Shown here piece by piece: positions 1 through 7,588 of a stretch of DNA of 64,000 bases. The DNA lies in assembly GCA_934254925.1 (NCBI GenBank), contig CAKQMD010000001.1, forward strand, positions 1 to 64,000, written 5' to 3'. Positions within the stretch are counted from its first letter, which is position 1. The number at the start of each line of letters is the position of its first letter. The notes below the pieces were generated by a model, which saw nothing but the letters and a program-made list of their open reading frames with translations, was not told the DNA's origin and searched no databases. The DNA is from an uncultured Alphaproteobacteria bacterium (GTDB lineage: Bacteria > Pseudomonadota > Alphaproteobacteria > RF32 > CAG-239). A program made the position numbers and the translations under genes.

Positions 1-140
1 AAGGGGCGGATAAGCTCACGCTTGCCGACATGAATGAGGAATCGGCCAATATGCTGGCATTGCAAACAAGGCAGCAGTTGGCTGTCAATTCTTTGTCCTT
101 GGCTTCGCAAGCCTCGCAATCCATCCTCAAACTGTTTTAA
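1..140 (+). CDS. flagellin, C-terminal end (5' truncated by window edge)
   Basis: This is the last 45 codons of a flagellin, read from base 3 and ending with TAA at 138-140. The visible residues (a GADKLTLADMNEESANMLAL-type segment, then a helix ending in SQSILKLF) match the C-termini of the two complete flagellins at 4048-5868 and 18455-20539 almost residue for residue. This segment forms the D0/D1 C-terminal helix that packs against the N-terminal helix in the filament core. The start, the central module and the promoter lie outside the window, so it cannot be said whether the gene is intact. It shows that at least three members of this family occur within about 20 kb. Confidence 0.93.
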   Translation, partial: GADKLTLADMNEESANMLALQTRQQLAVNSLSLASQASQSILKLF

Positions 141-150
141 CCATAAAAAA

Positions 151-183
151 AAATTCCGGTTCTCTGATGACCGGAATTTTTTA
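151..183. terminator. bidirectional Rho-independent terminator
   Basis: A stem of about ten base pairs (AAATTCCGGT pairing with ACCGGAATTT) with a T run on the right and an A run on the left. It can stop both the flagellin transcript arriving on the plus strand and the minus-strand genes arriving from 195-879. Confidence 0.85.
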
Positions 184-194
184 TTTAGGAAATT

Positions 195-584
195 TTACTC
201 TAAGACACGCCATATGACTGGCGGCGGCTGCTCGGTAAAATCAAAGACCTTCAGGAATTCTTTAAAGACAACCAATTTTAAGATACGATCGTCATTTAAT
301 TTGATTCCTTCTCCCTGCCGCATCGGGACATCGCAGAAATTGCGATTTAAGTCATTCCAGCGATCAAATTTTTCGCCGGTGGTGATACGGACATAATATT
401 TGTTTTGCGCCGCAAAACAAAAAATCTGCCGGATCACTCTTCCCTTGCGGTTTCGTTCGACCAGGCGAACAGGGACAAAATCGGCTGCCATAACGTCAAC
501 GCCGTCCTGTCGCCAAACTTCCGCCGCCTGGTAAGAATCCAAAACCAAATTTTCCATATTCCTTAAGTTTTTATTATTTGACAC
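195..584 (-). CDS. hypothetical protein downstream of the orphan LpxD-N gene
   Basis: A 129-residue protein with no signal peptide or membrane segment that I do not recognise. It looks soluble, with mixed charged and aromatic residues and alternating beta-like stretches in the middle (about residues 30-75), and it ends shortly before a bidirectional terminator. Its first codons overlap the end of the upstream LpxD-N-like gene (574-879) by 11 bases, so the two are probably co-transcribed and translationally coupled. An internal ATG at codon 10 is an alternative start that would remove the overlap. The gene sits between a flagellin and the lipid A block, but nothing in its sequence ties it to either. 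Function unknown. Confidence 0.6.
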   Translation of the reverse strand: MSNNKNLRNMENLVLDSYQAAEVWRQDGVDVMAADFVPVRLVERNRKGRVIRQIFCFAAQNKYYVRITTGEKFDRWNDLNRNFCDVPMRQGEGIKLNDDRILKLVVFKEFLKVFDFTEQPPPVIWRVLE

Positions 585-879
585 ATGCCAGAAGCACGTC
601 AGCCAAGGCTATGCGCGGGTCTTCCACAATCAACGGGATGACGTGGGACGGCACAAACTTTTTCAGTTTCTCCGTCGTGAGAACCGCCGTGGCATTGGCT
701 GCAGCCATTTGGTCTTTTCGGCTTTCGCGATAAAAGCAAATGATCTGCCCTTGCCGGTTGTTCTCAATGGTGCCCCAGCCGCTTACTTCAACATTTTGTT
801 GTTCTTGGTTAACTTCCGATCTACAGATTTCTGCAACTTTTTTCAAACTAATCGGAGTGGAAAATGTATTTGCTTCCAT
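574..879 (-). CDS. stand-alone LpxD N-terminal-domain-like protein
   Basis: 101 residues that align along their whole length with the first ~100 residues of the window's own LpxD (6552-7565). Shared features are a leading ISLKKVAEIC-type helix, the FY(R/D)RxS(R/K) turn after a beta strand, a TEKLKKFVP segment and a VEDPRIAL segment close to the end. In LpxD this domain holds the uridine of UDP-3-acyl-glucosamine. The left-handed beta-helix with the acyl-transfer His is wholly missing here, so the protein cannot be an acyltransferase by itself. It may be a degraded lpxD paralogue or a small nucleotide-sugar binding protein. It lies 129 bases downstream of lpxB, has a possible promoter at 936-964, and overlaps the next gene. 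No clear Shine-Dalgarno precedes its ATG. Confidence 0.7.
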   Translation of the reverse strand: MEANTFSTPISLKKVAEICRSEVNQEQQNVEVSGWGTIENNRQGQIICFYRESRKDQMAAANATAVLTTEKLKKFVPSHVIPLIVEDPRIALADVLLACVK

Positions 880-935
880 AACTTAAAAAATTTTAATTGG
901 GTTAATTATAAACATAAACTTATTAAACTGTGGTC

Positions 936-964
936 AGCATACCTCAGTTTGGGCGAGTTTGCAA
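936..964 (-). promoter_or_regulatory. possible sigma70-type promoter for the 879-195 gene pair
   Basis: Read on the minus strand there is TTGCAA, a 17-base spacer and TATGCT, about 55 bases upstream of the ATG at 879. This could give the LpxD-N-like gene and its partner transcription independent of lpxB. It is a pattern match only. Confidence 0.35.
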
Positions 965-1008
965 GACAAATTTTAGACAAATTATACGCAAAAAGGATTT
1001 TCTTTTGC

Positions 1009-2208
1009 TTATTTGTTTTTATCTCTTTGATTTTGTTTATTTTTAATCATATCCAACAAGATGTCGGCGGCATTTTCGCTGGGTGTTTGTTCGCCGTGGC
1101 CGAGAATCTCCCGAATTTTGCCAAAAGCAGCCTGTTGTTTGTCATAAAGCGGGCCTTGGTGCAAAAATTCGCGGGTATAGTGACACAAATTGCCGGCAAC
1201 GCAACGCTCCTGCAAAAGCTCGGGCACAACCTCGCGCCCCAGCAGAATATTGGAGAGATTGACAAATTGAATCTTCAGAAAATGTCGCACCAACAAGGCA
1301 GACAAAGGCGAAACCTTATAAGCAATCAAATGCGGCACATTGCAAATGGCCAACTCCAGAGCAACAGTTCCGGAGGCGGCAATGGCAGCGGCAGAGGCGT
1401 TGAACGCATTGTAACGATCTTGCTGGCTTTCTACGACAAGGAGCGGCAAATCGCTGTCAGACACGGCTTTTTTGACCAGATCAGACACGGTTTTAACCGT
1501 GGGAATGACAAAGCACAAGCGGTTGTTTTCTCGATGCAGGGCAGCGGCGGCCTCCAAAAACACCGGAAGCAGCTTGCTGACCTCCGTCTTGCGGGAACCG
1601 GGCAAAATGCTCACAATCACCTGGTCTTCGGCAATATGATACTTTTTGCGAAAGGCTTTGGCATCGCCGTGCACAACTTCGCTTTCAATCACCGGGTGGC
1701 CGACAAAATCCGCCTGCAAATGATAGGGCGTGAAATATTTTGGTTCCTGCGGCAACAGCGTCAACAGACGGTCTATGTATTTATACATGGTACGGGCGCG
1801 TTTTTTCTTCCAGGCCCAAACCTGAGGCGCAACATAGTGCACTTGGGGAATATCCAGCTTCTCCCGGCGTAGAGCCTTGTGTACGCGTGACGAAAAACTC
1901 CAACTGTCAATGGTTACCACAATATCGGGGCGCACGCGCTTGATATCAGCCACGGTCTCTTTTATCCGGCACAAAACCCGAGGAATGCTCGGAATGACTT
2001 CCGTCAAACCCATGATGGAAAGCTCGGAAATGTCAAACAAAGATTTCAGTCCCTCGGCCTCCATGGTATCGCTGCCAAGGCCAAAAAACCTGACCTTTTT
2101 GCCAAGCTTCTGCTTTAGAGCCCGCATCAGACGGGATCCCAAAAGATCACCGGAAGGTTCTCCGGCAATCAGATAAATTTTCAAGTCCTTGTTATTACAA
2201 ATAGTCAC
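1009..2208 (-). CDS. lpxB: lipid-A-disaccharide synthase
   Basis: LpxB (glycosyltransferase family 19) condenses UDP-2,3-diacylglucosamine with lipid X to give the tetra-acyl disaccharide 1-phosphate of lipid A, at the cytoplasmic face of the inner membrane. The 399-residue length is normal. The N-terminus carries the family motif IAGEPSGDLLGSRLM (about residues 13-27), and the middle holds the usual SWSFSSRVHKALR and HYVAPQVWAWKKKRA stretches. The likely start is GTG at 2208, with a GGAG about eight bases ahead, placed inside the last codons of lpxI (14-base overlap), so translation is probably coupled. It closes the lipid A gene block. Confidence 0.96.
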   Translation of the reverse strand: MTICNNKDLKIYLIAGEPSGDLLGSRLMRALKQKLGKKVRFFGLGSDTMEAEGLKSLFDISELSIMGLTEVIPSIPRVLCRIKETVADIKRVRPDIVVTIDSWSFSSRVHKALRREKLDIPQVHYVAPQVWAWKKKRARTMYKYIDRLLTLLPQEPKYFTPYHLQADFVGHPVIESEVVHGDAKAFRKKYHIAEDQVIVSILPGSRKTEVSKLLPVFLEAAAALHRENNRLCFVIPTVKTVSDLVKKAVSDSDLPLLVVESQQDRYNAFNASAAAIAASGTVALELAICNVPHLIAYKVSPLSALLVRHFLKIQFVNLSNILLGREVVPELLQERCVAGNLCHYTREFLHQGPLYDKQQAAFGKIREILGHGEQTPSENAADILLDMIKNKQNQRDKNK

Positions 2209-3031
2209 CAGGATCCACTCCCATTACAAAGAGGCCGGCCTGATCCGCCGCTTTTACAACTTCTGCCTCGTCTACGACCAATCCGTTTCCGGCATGAATG
2301 ACGACACCGCGCAGACCGCTTTCTTTGGCGCGGAGGATAGAACGGGGGCCGATGGTCGGCAGGTCAATCCGCATATCTTGCTGAGGTTTGCGCAATTTGA
2401 CGACGACACCGCCCGGTCCTTGCCTCTTATATTCGCCGCAGCGACGAATCAATTCATCCGTTCCTTCAATGCCTTCAACCCCCAAAACCAAACCTTGCTG
2501 CACGACAACGGCTTGGCCGACGTCCAGACGTCCCAACTCCGTTGCAACCTCTATGGCCCGTTTAATATCCTGTTCGGCCTGTTTGTCGGGTTTATGGCGC
2601 CCCAGGACGCCTTTCTTGGCCAAAATTTCCGGCAAGACTTCATGAATGCCGCAGACGCGCATTCCCTCGGCTTCAATCTCTTTGACTAGAGCGCGCAAAA
2701 TGCCGTCATCGCCCAAAGCACGGGCACCGACTTTGGCAAAAAACGCCGCAGTGCGCAAATCGGGAATCAGGTCAAACAAGCCGGGACGTCGAATGGTACC
2801 GATCATCACCACGTCCTCCACCTTTTCATCGGCAAAACGCTTAAAGCCGGTACCGGCCTGCCCGATGCGGATCCAGGCATGGGGGACCGTCTTGTCAAAA
2901 AATTTTTTGTCGGCATTGCCCTCAATGGCCAAGACAAAATAATCCCGCTGCCGGGTTTGGCAGAACTTTATCAACTGGCCGGGAAGCGTCCCTCCCCCGG
3001 CAATAATGCCCAATTTGCGCTGCGACGTCAT
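2195..3031 (-). CDS. lpxI: UDP-2,3-diacylglucosamine diphosphatase LpxI
   Basis: LpxI hydrolyses UDP-2,3-diacylglucosamine to lipid X and UMP, the step that E. coli performs with the unrelated LpxH. LpxI is the usual enzyme in alphaproteobacteria. The 278-residue protein begins with the family signature LGIIAGGGTLPGQL and shows the conserved C-terminal region around VVVKLRKPQQDMRIDLPTIG and the closing VDPGDYL. It lies between lpxA and lpxB in the standard alphaproteobacterial order lpxA-lpxI-lpxB and overlaps lpxB by 14 bases. A strong inverted repeat sits in the 98-base gap separating it from lpxA. Confidence 0.95.
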   Translation of the reverse strand: MTSQRKLGIIAGGGTLPGQLIKFCQTRQRDYFVLAIEGNADKKFFDKTVPHAWIRIGQAGTGFKRFADEKVEDVVMIGTIRRPGLFDLIPDLRTAAFFAKVGARALGDDGILRALVKEIEAEGMRVCGIHEVLPEILAKKGVLGRHKPDKQAEQDIKRAIEVATELGRLDVGQAVVVQQGLVLGVEGIEGTDELIRRCGEYKRQGPGGVVVKLRKPQQDMRIDLPTIGPRSILRAKESGLRGVVIHAGNGLVVDEAEVVKAADQAGLFVMGVDPGDYL

Positions 3032-3073
3032 CGCTCTTTTCTCGCTTTTTCTTAATTATTCGGTTTCAACAAT

Positions 3074-3111
3074 AAAGGCAAAATACATAATTTGCAATGC
3101 ATTTTGCCTTT
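3074..3111. repeat. 11-bp perfect inverted repeat between lpxA and lpxI
   Basis: AAAGGCAAAAT at 3074-3084 pairs with ATTTTGCCTTT at 3101-3111, leaving a 16-base loop. In the lpxA-to-lpxI direction there is no long U run after the stem, so it is a poor classical terminator. It could be an mRNA-stabilising or partial termination hairpin that sets the lpxA:lpxI ratio, or an operator. Confidence 0.6.
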
Positions 3112-3129
3112 AAGTTTAGGAAAAAACGC

Positions 3130-3927
3130 CTATTCGGCGGTCATGATCTTGCGGCGACCTTCCAGTGCTTCGTCAATGAAACGAACCTGTTCCATGATCA
3201 TTTCGTTGTCTTTGTATTTTTCATGCGCCTGAGCCAAGCGTTCTTCAAAAGTTCCTTCCTTGCCTTTGAAGATAAACATAAAGGCTCGGGTCACGGCTTT
3301 GATCGTCGCTTCGTCAAAACCGCTGCGCTTGAGACCGATGACATTTAAACCACGCAGTTTGCCGCGATCTCCGGTCACTATGCCGAAGGGAATCACATCC
3401 CGATCAACGCCGGACAGGCCGCCGAGCATCGCTTTGCGGCCGATGCGACAGAACTGGTGCACGGCGGAATTTCCGCCCAAAATGACGCCGTCGCCGAGGC
3501 GAACATGGCCACCGATTACCGCATTGTTAGTCATGATGACGTTATTGCCGACGACGCAATCATGCGCCACATGCGAGTTGACCATAAACATGCCGCCGTC
3601 GCCGACCGTGGTGGTATAGTGCTCTTTGGGCGTTCCGGCCTGCATGGTTACATTTTCGCGGATGATGTTGTTTTTTCCGATAATCAGGCGGGCTTCTTCC
3701 TTAAACTCGTTGCCGTGGTCCTGCGGTCCGCCGCCCAAAACAGCTCCCGGGAAAACAATCGTCCCCTCGCCTATGGTGGTATCGCCCATCACGGTTACAC
3801 GGCCAAGAAGCTGAACATTTTCGCCGATTTTGGCACGAGAACTGATCCAGCACAAGGGTCCGATTTTGGCACTGGCAGCAATCTGGGCACCTTCTTCAAC
3901 AACGGCGGTCGGATGAATATTAGTCAT
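3130..3927 (-). CDS. lpxA: UDP-N-acetylglucosamine acyltransferase
   Basis: LpxA starts lipid A synthesis by moving a 3-hydroxyacyl chain from ACP to the 3-OH of UDP-GlcNAc. The 265-residue protein is full length. Residues ~1-190 are hexapeptide repeats (IGPLCW, IGENVQ, IGEGTI and so on) forming the left-handed beta-helix, and the rest is the alpha-helical C-terminal cap. The catalytic His lies in the NSHVAHDC segment. An AAAGGA lies a few bases before the ATG. In most alphaproteobacteria lpxA directly follows fabZ. Here a flagellin gene with its own control region stands between them, so lpxA must rely on read-through or a separate promoter in 3928-4047, where I see no convincing terminator. 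Confidence 0.96.
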   Translation of the reverse strand: MTNIHPTAVVEEGAQIAASAKIGPLCWISSRAKIGENVQLLGRVTVMGDTTIGEGTIVFPGAVLGGGPQDHGNEFKEEARLIIGKNNIIRENVTMQAGTPKEHYTTTVGDGGMFMVNSHVAHDCVVGNNVIMTNNAVIGGHVRLGDGVILGGNSAVHQFCRIGRKAMLGGLSGVDRDVIPFGIVTGDRGKLRGLNVIGLKRSGFDEATIKAVTRAFMFIFKGKEGTFEERLAQAHEKYKDNEMIMEQVRFIDEALEGRRKIMTAE

Positions 3928-4047
3928 GTATTTTTCCTTTAATTGAGTTAGTTTCGTTAATGTTCATAAATTACCCCGCTTCGCGTTCGCTGTAAAGACA
4001 AACTTGCTTTCAAAATGTTTCAATGCATCATTTTTCAGCATCGACAC

Positions 4048-5868
4048 TTAAAACAACTTCAAAATAGATTGGCTGGCCTGAGAGGCCAAGGACAGGGAAT
4101 TGATCGCCAGTTGCTGCCTGGTTTGCAGAGCCAGCATATTGGCCGATTCTTCGTTCATGTCAGCAAGCGTGAGCTTGTCGGCCCCTTCGGTCAAAACCTT
4201 GATCAGATTTTGTGTAAAGTTTTCCCGCGTGGTGACGATTGAGTAATAGTTGCCGAGTTCCGAACTCATCTGCCGGATCTGATTGAGCGCGTCAGTCAGT
4301 TCTTGGATTGCTTTGTTTACGTCGCCTTGGTTTTGCCAATCGGTGGTTACTAAGCCCAAGGCTTGGGCCGAAGCGTCTTTGCCTTGTACAGAAAGTTGAG
4401 CCGAACGGTTTTCGTTAAAAGTGACGGTTAAGTCCTGTTCATGCAAGAGATTAATCCCTTTGTAAGAGCTGTCTTTGATGAGAGAATCATATTGCTTAAT
4501 AATTTCGCCGTATTGCTTATCGTCATCTTTCTTTTGGTATGTTTGCAGTATGGACAGTTCCGACAGCCAAGACCGATCCGGTTGGGTGTAGGTTTCGCCT
4601 TCGACTTTTTGATATTCGGAAGGTGTCATTGATTGCTTTTGAATACTGACATCAATGTTTTCTTTTGCCTGATATACTTGTCCGGACAAACTGATCTTAC
4701 TTCCTGCCACGGCCTTGAAATTTGTTATCTCATCACCAAATGTTCCCAGTAACGGAGTCCCATTGGCATTATAAGATGCCTCGGCAGAATTGATAATTAA
4801 AGTTCCCCAAAATTTTCCTGTGCCATTGTCCACCCGGCTTTGGTCATTTAAGGTTAAGGAACCGCCATGATTGGTATAACCATTTATAACCGTGTTGCCG
4901 TTACAAATAACTTCAGAACTATACACGCCACCTTGATGATTTATTACTGTATCGTTTAATTCGCATTTCATATCCCAAAATGTCGTACTGCCGGATTTGA
5001 TATTGGCAACTGTTCCGGCAAGAGTTTTCAAGAAAACATTAGAAAAAATCATGCCATTTGTGCTGTTGAAATAGAAATTATTTTTCCCCTGAAGAGTAAC
5101 CGAGCTTGAATTTCTGCCAGAACCATACACCAATGCACTATGTATTGCATAATTTTGAATTTCGACATGAAGATCAAGATTGGTAAGAGCCATTTCTGTC
5201 TTTTTATTTTTATTCAAAATTAAATGGATCCTTTGGTTCGCAGCATCTCCCGTCGCATGAATGCTTAAATCAGAAATATTTCCTGATGTAGTGATCATAG
5301 TATTTGCGGTTGCTCCGGTGACATCAAAATTCAATGCCGAGAATTTGCCGCGCTCGTTGTCAGTAATACCGTAAGTACCGATCCCGGTCAAGTTCTGCCC
5401 TTCTTTTAAAGTAATGGCGGTGTTGCCCATGTTGATCTGACCGTAAATAACAATATCGCCTTTTCTGCCGCTGTCGATCACTGTCAGCAGTTCTTCTTTG
5501 CTGCTGACCACTGCCGCCACACCTTCTTGCTGTTCAAACCAGGACTTGGCCGGAATGTTCACCATCTCCAAAGCCTGCGTTGCCGTCGCCGAAGCTTGTT
5601 CCAACAATTTGGCTCCGGCTTCCAAACCTTCCGTTGCCGCTTTAATCGTTTGGATTCCTTGTGCCATGGAATCTAACAAAGCCGACAAATCACTGGCCCG
5701 GTTGTTCAAGGAAACAGCCGTATAATAAGAAGAAGGATTATCAATCGCGGAATTGACTTTTAAGCCGGTGGAGAGACGATTTTGGGTCAAATCAACTTGT
5801 CCTGCAATATTCTGCAGGCTCAGCAAATTCGATCGCATCGAGGCGGTTAAACTGATACTGTTACTCAT
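4048..5868 (-). CDS. flagellin with beta-helix-like central insertion
   Basis: A 606-residue flagellin. Residues 1-101 are the N-terminal D0/D1 helices, with the NRLSTGLKVNSAIDNPSSYY signature, and about 459-606 are the C-terminal D1/D0 helices ending in SQSILKLF. Both ends are nearly identical to those of the flagellin at 18455-20539. Residues ~110-450 are unrelated to that copy. They consist of short repeated strands rich in N, G, S and T (for example GNTVINGYTNHGGSLTLNDQ), as in right-handed beta-helix or adhesin-like domains, and would be exposed on the filament surface. The gene sits alone between fabZ and lpxA and opposes no neighbour, with a conserved control element upstream (5915-5995). 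No flagellar assembly or chaperone gene is nearby. The receptor or ligand of the insert is unknown. Confidence 0.93.
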   Translation of the reverse strand: MSNSISLTASMRSNLLSLQNIAGQVDLTQNRLSTGLKVNSAIDNPSSYYTAVSLNNRASDLSALLDSMAQGIQTIKAATEGLEAGAKLLEQASATATQALEMVNIPAKSWFEQQEGVAAVVSSKEELLTVIDSGRKGDIVIYGQINMGNTAITLKEGQNLTGIGTYGITDNERGKFSALNFDVTGATANTMITTSGNISDLSIHATGDAANQRIHLILNKNKKTEMALTNLDLHVEIQNYAIHSALVYGSGRNSSSVTLQGKNNFYFNSTNGMIFSNVFLKTLAGTVANIKSGSTTFWDMKCELNDTVINHQGGVYSSEVICNGNTVINGYTNHGGSLTLNDQSRVDNGTGKFWGTLIINSAEASYNANGTPLLGTFGDEITNFKAVAGSKISLSGQVYQAKENIDVSIQKQSMTPSEYQKVEGETYTQPDRSWLSELSILQTYQKKDDDKQYGEIIKQYDSLIKDSSYKGINLLHEQDLTVTFNENRSAQLSVQGKDASAQALGLVTTDWQNQGDVNKAIQELTDALNQIRQMSSELGNYYSIVTTRENFTQNLIKVLTEGADKLTLADMNEESANMLALQTRQQLAINSLSLASQASQSILKLF

Positions 5869-5914
5869 TTCTTTACATAATATTTTATGGTTTTATGACA
5901 ATCTATGAATATAC

Positions 5915-5995
5915 TATAAAAGAAACGAGAAACTGCCTCAAAAGCCTTGCAAAACTTTTCCTCAGCCTATCTCACTTTTGGATATAATCTATTGA
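5915..5995 (-). promoter_or_regulatory. conserved 81-bp flagellin upstream element, copy 1
   Basis: Seen on the minus strand, this stretch matches the region ahead of the other complete flagellin (18349-18429) at 70 of 81 positions, including an unbroken 26-base block that starts GATAGGCTGAGG. Within it AATAGATT, 11 bases, TGAGATAG resembles the sigma-28 (FliA) pattern TAAAGTTT-N11-GCCGATAA, with several mismatches. About 45 bases separate the element from the ATG. Sigma-28 control is an inference; the conservation is what is seen. Confidence 0.6.
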
Positions 5996-6016
5996 ACCCG
6001 TTATCGCAGAATTGGA

Positions 6017-6055
6017 CAGAAAAAACACAAAGCCCCGTCCTTAGGACAGGGGCTT
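6017..6055 (-). terminator. Rho-independent terminator after fabZ
   Basis: On the minus strand AGCCCCTGTCC, loop TAA, GGACGGGGCT, followed by a U-rich tail. It stops the lpxD-fabZ transcript just before the flagellin control element and so isolates the inserted flagellin gene from the operon upstream. Confidence 0.85.
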
Positions 6056-6092
6056 GGTTTGATAAATCTCCCGATCAGACACGGAAAGCGGC

Positions 6093-6539
6093 TTAGCGGA
6101 CAATCATCGCCGTAAATTCAGCTTCGCTGACCGTTTGGCCGTCGACCTTGCTTTCGCCTTTGAAAACGAAAACGTTGCGGCGCTCCTTGATCTTCTCGAC
6201 ATGCATTTTCAGCTGATCTCCGGGTTTTACCGGCTTGCGGAATTTGACACCGTCAATCGACATGAAGTAAACGCCAGCCTTTTTATCGCCGTCTTCCATA
6301 TTGGCCAAGACCAACGCCCCTGCCGTCTGCGCCATGGCTTCAATTTGCAAAACGCCGGGCATGACCGGGTTTCCGGGAAAATGCCCCTGGAAAAACTCTT
6401 CGTTCATGGTCACGTTCTTCAGACCGATGCCCTTTTCTCCCGGAACTTCAACCTCCAAACGGTCAACCAGCAAAAAAGGATAGCGATGCGGCAACAAGGC
6501 CATAATTTCTTCTACTTGATAAATTTTGTTATCAGACAT
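6093..6539 (-). CDS. fabZ: 3-hydroxyacyl-ACP dehydratase
   Basis: FabZ removes water from 3-hydroxyacyl-ACP in fatty acid elongation and competes with LpxA and LpxD for the same substrate, which explains the usual linkage to lipid A genes. The 148-residue hot-dog fold protein has the LLPHRYPFLLVDRL motif with the catalytic His near the N-terminus, and GHFPGNPVMPGVLQIEAMAQ with the catalytic acidic residue on the long helix. It lies 12 bases after lpxD and before a strong terminator, so it is the last gene of the pyrH-to-fabZ run as arranged here. Confidence 0.96.
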   Translation of the reverse strand: MSDNKIYQVEEIMALLPHRYPFLLVDRLEVEVPGEKGIGLKNVTMNEEFFQGHFPGNPVMPGVLQIEAMAQTAGALVLANMEDGDKKAGVYFMSIDGVKFRKPVKPGDQLKMHVEKIKERRNVFVFKGESKVDGQTVSEAEFTAMIVR

Positions 6540-6551
6540 TTTGATTTTCCT

Positions 6552-7565
6552 CTATTTTTTACTTGATTTTTGAATAAACGAAACCTGACGCATAAAATCT
6601 TTGATCGGCACGGCGGGATATCCCATCACCACGGCGCCGGGTTCAACATCGCGCATTAATCCCGACTGCGCTCCGATTTGCGCCCCGGAACCGATATTTA
6701 AATGGTCGGCAAAACCGGTCTGACCACCGCAAACGACATAGTCGCCAAAGGTGCAGCTGCCGGCAATTCCGGTTTGGGCAACGACGACGCAGCCGCGACC
6801 AAGCTTGTCGTTATGAGCAATTTGAACCAAATTATCAATTCGGCAACCGTCGCCGATGACCGTATCATCCAAAGCACCGCGATCCACGCAAGAATTGGCG
6901 CCGATTTCAACGTCATTGCCGATAATCACCCGTCCCAACTGTGGGATCCGCTGATGGCGCCCCTCAATCATCATAAAGCCAAAACCGTCCAGACCGATGC
7001 GGGCGCCGCTGTATATATAACAGTCATTACCCATAAAGCAGTGGGAAATCTGCGCACCGCTGCCGATGCGGCAATTGTTGCCGATCATGCAGCCGGCGGA
7101 AATGACGGCATTGGCCTCAATAATGCAATTGTCTCCGATTTTGGCATTGTCATCAATTACAACATTTTCGCCGATGAAGCAATTGTTGCCGATTATCGCT
7201 GAGCGGGAAATTTTGGCCGAAGGGGCAATATTGGCTTCCGGCCGTGGCTCGGAATATAAGGCTTGATTGAGCTTTAAGAAAGCCAGTTTAGGATTGTTGC
7301 CAACCAGAACGACAACGTTTGCCGGCACAAATTCCTTCAGCTCCTCCGTGGTGACGCAAGCCGTAGCCTTGATTTGCGCAGCCTTTTCCTTGGACTTGCG
7401 ATCATAAAAGAAGCAGATATCCCCGGCAACGGCTTTTTCCATGGTGGCAATATTGGAAATCAGTTCCGACTTTTTGCCGGGATCCTGCAGGACAACGCCG
7501 CAGACGCTTTCAATTTCGCCAAGCGTCAACGGGCCGTTGTTATTGTAAAAAATCGGATCAACCAT
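6552..7565 (-). CDS. lpxD: UDP-3-O-(3-hydroxyacyl)glucosamine N-acyltransferase
   Basis: LpxD performs the third step of lipid A synthesis, N-acylation of UDP-3-O-acylglucosamine from 3-hydroxyacyl-ACP. The 337-residue protein has the uridine-binding N-terminal domain (about 1-100), a hexapeptide-repeat beta-helix (about 105-300, with units such as IGNNCF and IGDNCI) and a short C-terminal helix. The catalytic His is in the IAHNDKLGRGC segment. It follows bamA by 23 bases, with no skp/ompH gene between them. The N-terminal domain is the template for the orphan gene at 574-879. Confidence 0.96.
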   Translation of the reverse strand: MVDPIFYNNNGPLTLGEIESVCGVVLQDPGKKSELISNIATMEKAVAGDICFFYDRKSKEKAAQIKATACVTTEELKEFVPANVVVLVGNNPKLAFLKLNQALYSEPRPEANIAPSAKISRSAIIGNNCFIGENVVIDDNAKIGDNCIIEANAVISAGCMIGNNCRIGSGAQISHCFMGNDCYIYSGARIGLDGFGFMMIEGRHQRIPQLGRVIIGNDVEIGANSCVDRGALDDTVIGDGCRIDNLVQIAHNDKLGRGCVVVAQTGIAGSCTFGDYVVCGGQTGFADHLNIGSGAQIGAQSGLMRDVEPGAVVMGYPAVPIKDFMRQVSFIQKSSKK

Positions 7566-7588
7566 ACTTTTTCCTTTCGTTATTCAGT

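Noticed and set aside
34..396. 120-codon plus-strand open frame at the left edge
   Set aside because: It overlaps the flagellin 3' end in another frame, crosses the terminator and is antisense to the gene at 195-584.
643..1872. 409-codon plus-strand open frame opposite lpxB
   Set aside because: It is antisense to lpxB and the LpxD-N gene, with no recognisable protein features; long shadow frames like this recur opposite many genes here.
5941..5995. Sigma-54 promoter ahead of the flagellins
   Set aside because: The nearest GG...GC pair in the conserved core is nine bases apart instead of ten, and the flanking bases do not match TGGCAC/TTGC; a sigma-28-like pattern fits somewhat better.
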